A stretch of 11,213 bases of DNA from an uncultured Veillonellaceae bacterium. GTDB lineage: Bacteria; Bacillota; Negativicutes; Veillonellales; Dialisteraceae. Location: positions 1 through 11,213 of the forward strand of contig CAUBUJ010000049.1 of the NCBI GenBank assembly GCA_958439155.1, read 5' to 3'. Below are positions 7,973 through 11,213 of the stretch, in pieces. The translations under genes and the position numbers were made by a program. The notes under the pieces were generated by a model. It did not search any database. It was not told the origin of the DNA and saw only the letters and a list, made by a program, of their open reading frames with translations. Position 1 is the first letter of the stretch; each line of letters starts with the position of its first letter.

Positions 7973-8647
7973 ATGGAAAAAATTTATGAACAATGCGCCG
8001 GCATTGACATACAGAAAAAGCAGGTCACAGTATGCGTCATGTCCGGGGAAACAAAGACCAGCCGTATCTTTAGCACCGGGGAGAGCGGCATCCAGGACAT
8101 GGTCCGGTGGCTCGAAGAATGCCGCTGTGAGGCAGCGGTTCTGGACAACAGGGACCCTCTCTGGGAGAACCTGTACCACACATTGGATCAGGCTTTGGAC
8201 GAGACAGAACTTTTCGTCATTCACTGGGAGGAGTTGAAACAGCGCCGCCAGGACTTGATCCGGAAAACAAGAGACACCGACGCGGAATGGATGGCCCGCC
8301 TTCTGATCTATGGACGCATCCAGGCCATAGACCTGCCCGGCGCGGCGGCCCGGAACGACTGCAAGCAGCTCCGCCGGACCAGAAGAGACATGGAAGAGTC
8401 CCTGGCCAGGCAGTTGGAAAGAATGGCAGACATCGTAGAGAAAGAAAAACGGAGGCTCGGTATGGACATAGGGGCGCTCCCCGTCCATGAGGATCTCGCC
8501 GGAGAAGTGAAAGAACTCCTCCACTCCCATGCAGTCCCTCCCGTGCGGAAAGAACTTCTTGAAGTCGGCTGGGAAACCGTGACAGATCTACAGACACAGA
8601 TTGCCCGTATGAATGATCTCATCAGCGGGTATGAGCGGAAGGAATAG
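7973..8647 (+). CDS. IS110-type DEDD-domain protein lacking the C-terminal transposase domain
   Basis: Protein of 224 aa that matches the N-terminal half of IS110/IS1111 transposases: the opening CAGIDIQKKQVTVCV, the middle segment ending LWENLYHTLDQ, then KTRDTDAEWMARLLIYGRIQ (98-117), and a basic helical region RRTRRDMEESLARQLERM. It ends after the coiled-coil segment LQTQIARMNDLI, where a full transposase (about 400 aa) would continue into the Tnp_2 domain with the catalytic serine. Of the expected DEDD residues, D12 and D103 are present. The Glu position aligns with D58, and the third acidic position aligns with R100 (D101 is next to it). The start is supported by AGGAGG at 7961-7966, 6 nt upstream. 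The frame is intact with ordinary codon use and a good RBS, which suggests a maintained gene. It may equally be a young truncated remnant. DNA recombination activity should not be assumed. Confidence 0.75.
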   Translation: MEKIYEQCAGIDIQKKQVTVCVMSGETKTSRIFSTGESGIQDMVRWLEECRCEAAVLDNRDPLWENLYHTLDQALDETELFVIHWEELKQRRQDLIRKTRDTDAEWMARLLIYGRIQAIDLPGAAARNDCKQLRRTRRDMEESLARQLERMADIVEKEKRRLGMDIGALPVHEDLAGEVKELLHSHAVPPVRKELLEVGWETVTDLQTQIARMNDLISGYERKE

Positions 8648-8701
8648 GAAAAGACTGGGAGATGGCAGCAAGGCAGCGGTCACTGCGTCATAAGGACGGG
8701 G

Positions 8702-8722
8702 CGCAGAGCACAGAGCGCAGAG
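8702..8722 (+). repeat. Heptanucleotide mini-array CRCAGAG
   Basis: Three head-to-tail 7-bp units: CGCAGAG, CACAGAG, CGCAGAG. Only one base differs among them. They lie 54 bp downstream of the IS110-like gene in non-coding sequence. Confidence 0.75.
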
Positions 8723-8814
8723 GGGTGGTGCGCCGCCTTAACAATTATGGGAGTCTGAAGATGGAAGCGGAAGAGACTTTTTACAGGCGGCACTGCCGCT
8801 GGTGGGAGCTCTTG

Positions 8815-8835
8815 GCTATTAGCAGTCAGCTGTTA
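8815..8835 (+). repeat. Heptanucleotide mini-array GCTRTTA
   Basis: Three 7-bp units: GCTATTA, GCAGTCA, GCTGTTA. The outer two differ at one base and the middle unit is more diverged. The sequence is unrelated to the neighbouring arrays but has the same unit length. Confidence 0.6.
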
Positions 8836-8846
8836 GAGGAAACAGG

Positions 8847-8872
8847 AAGGCACCTTGCAAGGTACAAGGCAC
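8847..8872 (+). repeat. Heptanucleotide mini-array AAGGYAC
   Basis: AAGGCAC at 8847-8853, a 5-nt interruption CTTGC, then AAGGTAC (8859-8865) and AAGGCAC (8866-8872) in tandem. CTTGC reads like a partial inverted copy of the unit. It begins 11 nt after the preceding array. Confidence 0.6.
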
Positions 8873-8900
8873 GATGGACGTCATTTCTGGCACATGGAAC

Positions 8901-8942
8901 ATCCCCGGTTCGCGAGGAGTACTCCCGTCACGAACTGGGGAT
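8901..8942. repeat. 42-bp palindromic element (REP-like hairpin)
   Basis: The outer arms 8901-8912 and 8931-8942 (ATCCCCGGTTCG / CGAACTGGGGAT) pair over 12 bp with one G-T. Inside sits a second perfect palindrome, GGAGTACTCC, at 8916-8925 (one base more of C follows). The nested symmetry is much stronger than expected by chance. There is no clean U-tract after it, so a simple terminator is less likely than an interspersed palindromic repeat or protein-binding site. Confidence 0.7.
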
Positions 8943-9221
8943 TCTTTATTTGCAATTTTTCCTATCGGATGCCGCGGCAGGCTTTGATGAGCGCGGAAAA
9001 AAGAAGCCCCCGCTTCATACTGTGACTCTGCAGCCGCGCAGCAATGGCAGATCTGCATCGAACCGGACTGGCCGGATCTCCACATTTCGTGCAGTGTGCC
9101 CGCATTGCTCTATTGGTCACTCATGAAGTTATGGGAGGGCTTCTTTTTCTTTTTTCTTGCTCTATTTGCACCAGCTGGTCTTCCTGCAGGCTTCCAGATG
9201 CATGCCTCTAAAAGTCCGGCA

Positions 9222-9307
9222 GGGAAATGGAAAGCGGGCGACTAGTACACCCATGGCCTAAGACGGTAAGATCTTTCTGCGCGCCCGCCATACGGACCAT
9301 TTTCCCC
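9222..9307. other. Possible structured RNA or interrupted hairpin
   Basis: GGGAAATGG (9222-9230) can pair with CCATTTTCCC (9297-9306) with one bulge. The all-G/C heptamer GCGGGCG (9234-9240) pairs perfectly with CGCCCGC (9282-9288). This gives two coaxial stems separated by a 3/8-nt internal loop and a roughly 40-nt apical region. I recognise no riboswitch or RNA family. It may be only an inverted-repeat remnant. Confidence 0.3.
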
Positions 9308-9433
9308 TTTCATCTATTAACATTCAAAAACAGATAGTTTGGTTAGTATGGACAGGGAAAATTTTTTAGATTTTTCTGCGTCCCGGTGAAGTGCCTGCTG
9401 TAAGCTGGCGGGATTTCTAAAAAGAAGACAGAG

Positions 9434-9472
9434 AAAAGCTGATCTGATTGGATAGAATCAGGTCAGTTTTTT
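9434..9472 (+). terminator. Rho-independent terminator just upstream of the recombinase gene
   Basis: The arms CTGATCTGATT (9439-9449) and AATCAGGTCAG (9456-9466) pair over 11 bp with one wobble around the loop GGATAG. T6 follows (9467-9472), and upstream A residues can lengthen the stem. It ends 23 nt before the recombinase start codon, so it either ends an upstream transcript or acts as a leader barrier that limits read-through into the recombinase gene. Confidence 0.8.
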
Positions 9473-9495
9473 ATTGGGTCAATCCAGGAGGGACT

Positions 9496-10092
9496 ATGGG
9501 AGACATCTATGGGTATATCCGGGTAAGCAGCCGGGAACAGAATGAGGCAAGGCAGCGGGCGGCCATGGAAGAAATGGCAGTTCCTTCCAGGCATATTTTT
9601 ATGGACAAACAGTCGGGAAAAGATTTTGACCGTCCCCAGTATCAGAAAATGGTGCGGAAATTCCATGAAGGGGATCTGCTCTACATCAAGAGCATCGACC
9701 GGCTTGGGAGAAATTACAAAGATATTCTGGAACAGTGGCAGATCTTGACGAAGCGGAAAGGCATAGACATTGTGGTACTTGACATGCCTCTTCTCGACAC
9801 AAGGCGGGGCAAAGATCTGCTCGGGACGTTTCTCAGCGACATCGTCCTCCAGGTGCTGTCCTTCGTGGCGGAGAATGAGCGGGAGAATATCCGGAGCCGC
9901 CAGGCAGAGGGCATCGCCGCGGCGAAAAAACGGGGCGTCCGTTTCGGCCGCCCCAGAAAGCCATTGCCGCCCCGATTTCCAGAACTAAGCAAAGCATGGA
10001 AATCGGGAACGATAACTGGTACAGCCGCGGCAAAAGCCTGCGGCATGCCTCTTTCTACTTTCCGATACCGTGCGATGTATGACGATACATGA
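9496..10092 (+). CDS. Serine recombinase (resolvase/invertase family)
   Basis: Site-specific recombinase of 198 aa that would make double-strand breaks through a 5' phosphoserine link and exchange strands at specific sites. The catalytic domain starts IYGYIRVSSREQN, where S11 corresponds to the nucleophile of the family. It contains the conserved DLLYIKSIDRLGRNYKDI active-site arginine segment, VLDMPLLDTR, and the long helix with ENERENIRSRQAEGIAAAKKRGVRFGRP. A C-terminal helix-turn-helix follows, with TAAAKACGMPLSTFRYRA. The frame is open 16 codons further upstream, into the terminator, but AGGAGGG at 9486-9492 and the conserved MGDIYGYIRVS start support ATG 9496. Sequence alone cannot say whether it resolves, inverts or integrates. 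The next gene is a DNA methyltransferase. Confidence 0.93.
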   Translation: MGDIYGYIRVSSREQNEARQRAAMEEMAVPSRHIFMDKQSGKDFDRPQYQKMVRKFHEGDLLYIKSIDRLGRNYKDILEQWQILTKRKGIDIVVLDMPLLDTRRGKDLLGTFLSDIVLQVLSFVAENERENIRSRQAEGIAAAKKRGVRFGRPRKPLPPRFPELSKAWKSGTITGTAAAKACGMPLSTFRYRAMYDDT

Positions 10093-10111
10093 ATCGGTGG
10101 ACTTTGCCCAA

Positions 10112-10253
10112 AGGTGTACATTCCTGTAAATGGCTTCAATATGTATACTCCCTTTTATCATGCCACAAATAATGACTAATTCCAATATATAGGAATGCGA
10201 TTCCAACAAAAAAGTATAGATTTTCAGTTACAACAAGGTACACATTCTTGCAA
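10112..10253. repeat. Repeated and inverted motifs between recombinase and methyltransferase genes
   Basis: AGGTGTACATTCCTGTAA (10112-10129) and AGGTACACATTCTTGCAA (10236-10253) are direct copies matching at 14 of 18 bases, all differences being transitions. Also, GTGTACA (10114-10120) and TGTATAC (10142-10148) form an imperfect inverted pair spanning 35 bp. The sites may bind the recombinase or a regulator. No promoter with good -35 and -10 boxes is obvious; TATACT (10144-10149) and TATAGA (10215-10220) are weak -10 candidates. Confidence 0.45.
10179..10204. repeat. Two mutually exclusive short hairpins
   Basis: ATTCC (10179-10183), GGAAT (10192-10196) and ATTCC (10200-10204) alternate. The middle segment can pair with either flank, giving an 8-nt or a 3-nt loop. 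The first pairing is part of an 18-bp near-palindrome, so an operator is an alternative reading. It lies about 80 nt before the methyltransferase start. Confidence 0.4.
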
Positions 10254-10283
10254 GGCGCAGTTTGGCAAGAGGGAGGGCCGGGA

Positions 10284-11213
10284 GTGGTTGTTGGAATACA
10301 GGATGAGCTGCTGAGGCTCCATTCCATGGGACTTTTGTTGCTGCTGCTGGCAGATAAGACACAGCGGTCCAGGAAGACGGAGAATGCCGACCGGAGTGCC
10401 AACATCTTATGGGCGACCGATGCCTATCAATCCCTGGGGCCGGCGTATGACCGGGACCGGGAGATGGAAGCGGCGCTTATTACGGGCACTCATTCAGATG
10501 TCATCAAAAACCGGGCCCGCAAGGCCATGGAACAGCAGTCCGAGCGGGTGCGCAAGCATGGGGAAGTTTTCACGCCCCGTTGGGTCTGCCGGAAAATGGT
10601 GAGCCACGGCGATGCCATGTGGTTTGGAAAGGCCGATCCCTTTCTGCAGGATGACCAGCCTGCGGGGGCAGTGGTATTTCCAGAAGGGAAGAAATGGAAG
10701 CGCTATGTAGATGAGCGTCGTCTCGAGATCACCTGCGGAGAAGCGCCATACCTGGTGCAGCGCTATGACGTGGAAACGGGAGAAGTGCTCTCCCTCCGGG
10801 ACCGTCAGGGCATGCTGGACCGGAAGCTCCGTGTGGTTGGTGAAAATACATCGGATGAAGAGGAATGGCTCACATGGGCATTCCGCGCCTTTGAGGCGAC
10901 TTACGGCTATGAATGGCAGGGGGACAATGTGCTTATCGCACGGATCAACCTGCTCATGACTTTTGAAGACTATCTGAAAGACATGTGGCGGCGGGCGCCG
11001 ACGCGGAAGGAATATGAAAGGCTCATCAAAATTATTACATGGAATCTGTGGCAGATGGACGGCCTCACCGGACGGATTCCTTATTGCCATCGGGACGGCT
11101 ATGAGCCGATGAATCTATTCCAATCCGTGGAAGAGCCTTTGCAGGAAGAGATCAATTCCCAGCCGCGGTGCCGCATTTACGACTGGCGCCGGGGAAACAG
11201 CCTGGAATACCTG
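10284..11213 (+). CDS. N6-adenine DNA methyltransferase / restriction-modification protein (3' truncated by window)
   Basis: The frame is open to the last base, giving 310 residues. It resembles proteins annotated as 'restriction endonuclease subunit M' (Eco57I/type IIG- or type III-like adenine methylases). Visible marks are NILWATDAY (40-48), KHGEVFTPRWVCRKMV (91-106), the SAM-binding motif I-like LEITCGEAP (147-155), RKLRVVGENTSDEEEW, and YGYEWQGDNVLIARINLL (from 207). The end reads YDWRRGNSLEYL, so the catalytic NPPY motif and the target-recognition part should lie just beyond the window. The start is not certain. GTG 10284 has AGGGAGGG at 10270-10277 and keeps the helix GIQDELLRLHSMGL. 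ATG 10326 is an alternative. The frame opens at 10173 after an in-frame TAA. A run of six leucines (17-22) comes from TTG/CTG triplet repeats and is frame-neutral. Whether it also carries a nuclease, or needs a separate partner, cannot be seen. Confidence 0.8.
   Translation, partial: MVVGIQDELLRLHSMGLLLLLLADKTQRSRKTENADRSANILWATDAYQSLGPAYDRDREMEAALITGTHSDVIKNRARKAMEQQSERVRKHGEVFTPRWVCRKMVSHGDAMWFGKADPFLQDDQPAGAVVFPEGKKWKRYVDERRLEITCGEAPYLVQRYDVETGEVLSLRDRQGMLDRKLRVVGENTSDEEEWLTWAFRAFEATYGYEWQGDNVLIARINLLMTFEDYLKDMWRRAPTRKEYERLIKIITWNLWQMDGLTGRIPYCHRDGYEPMNLFQSVEEPLQEEINSQPRCRIYDWRRGNSLEYL

Larger units (their letters stand above)
8648..9495. other. Gene-free accessory stretch with short repeats and hairpins
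   Basis: No believable protein gene is seen on either strand. A + strand open frame at 8662-9126 has no recognisable domain and runs through repeat sequence. I found no trace of the missing IS110 Tnp_2 domain here. The stretch contains three heptanucleotide mini-arrays (8702-8872), a 42-bp palindrome (8901-8942), a pyrimidine tract of mostly T at about 9139-9165, a possible folded region (9222-9307), and a terminator (9434-9472). Confidence 0.6.

Noticed and set aside
8702..8872. CRISPR array
   Set aside because: The repeats are 7 bp, directly tandem and have no spacers; no cas genes are in the window.
8819..9085. 88-codon - strand open frame across the repeat block
   Set aside because: Its C-terminal part is simply the reverse translation of the repeats and palindrome; no domain or RBS.
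8662..9126. 154-codon + strand open frame after the IS110-like gene
   Set aside because: It runs through heptanucleotide repeats and the palindrome, has no recognisable domain and no convincing RBS. I treat the region as non-coding.
9348..9389. 13-codon mini-ORF (MDRENFLDFSASR) upstream of the recombinase terminator, as a leader peptide
   Set aside because: No Shine-Dalgarno sequence and no run of a regulatory codon; the distance to the hairpin does not suggest ribosome-controlled attenuation.

Overview
The window reads as a bacterial chromosome segment of fairly high GC. Protein style, strong AGGAGG-type ribosome binding sites and a lipoprotein-anchored metal-chelate importer suggest a Firmicutes-type organism. 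Negativicutes (Veillonellaceae or Dialister-like) is my best guess, but that is inference from general resemblance and not a database match.

Layout. (1) Positions 1-64 hold the 3' end of a + strand gene, closed by a perfect 20-bp hairpin (66-110) that can terminate transcription from both sides. (2) Positions 157-2914, - strand: a compact three-gene importer operon of FecCD-type permease, ATPase and lipoprotein substrate-binding protein for iron-siderophore, heme, cobalamin or a similar chelate. (3) Positions 2915-3116: a divergent promoter region with short inverted and direct repeats. (4) Positions 3117-7775, + strand: a DNA-repair operon, nfo (endonuclease IV) - sbcD - sbcC, with a 4-nt ATGA overlap between sbcD and sbcC. 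(5) Positions 7776-9495: an accessory stretch holding one intact gene, an IS110-type DEDD-domain protein that lacks the usual C-terminal transposase domain and has altered catalytic positions. Around it lie short tandem arrays of several unrelated 7-bp units, a 42-bp palindrome and further hairpins. (6) Positions 9496-10092: a serine recombinase (resolvase/invertase type). (7) Positions 10093-10283: an AT-rich spacer with repeated and inverted motifs. (8) Positions 10284-11213: the first 310 codons of an N6-adenine DNA methyltransferase or restriction-modification protein that runs off the end of the window.

How it fits together. The first two thirds is core-genome material: chelate uptake, then AP-site repair with hairpin and double-strand-end processing. 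The right third looks like an accessory island of recombination-related genes and a restriction-modification gene. The parts most worth a second look are the stripped-down IS110-like protein, the four nearby heptanucleotide mini-arrays, the palindrome beside them, and the repeats between the recombinase and the methyltransferase. Nothing here proves a new system. These are sequence-level observations that need comparative searches.
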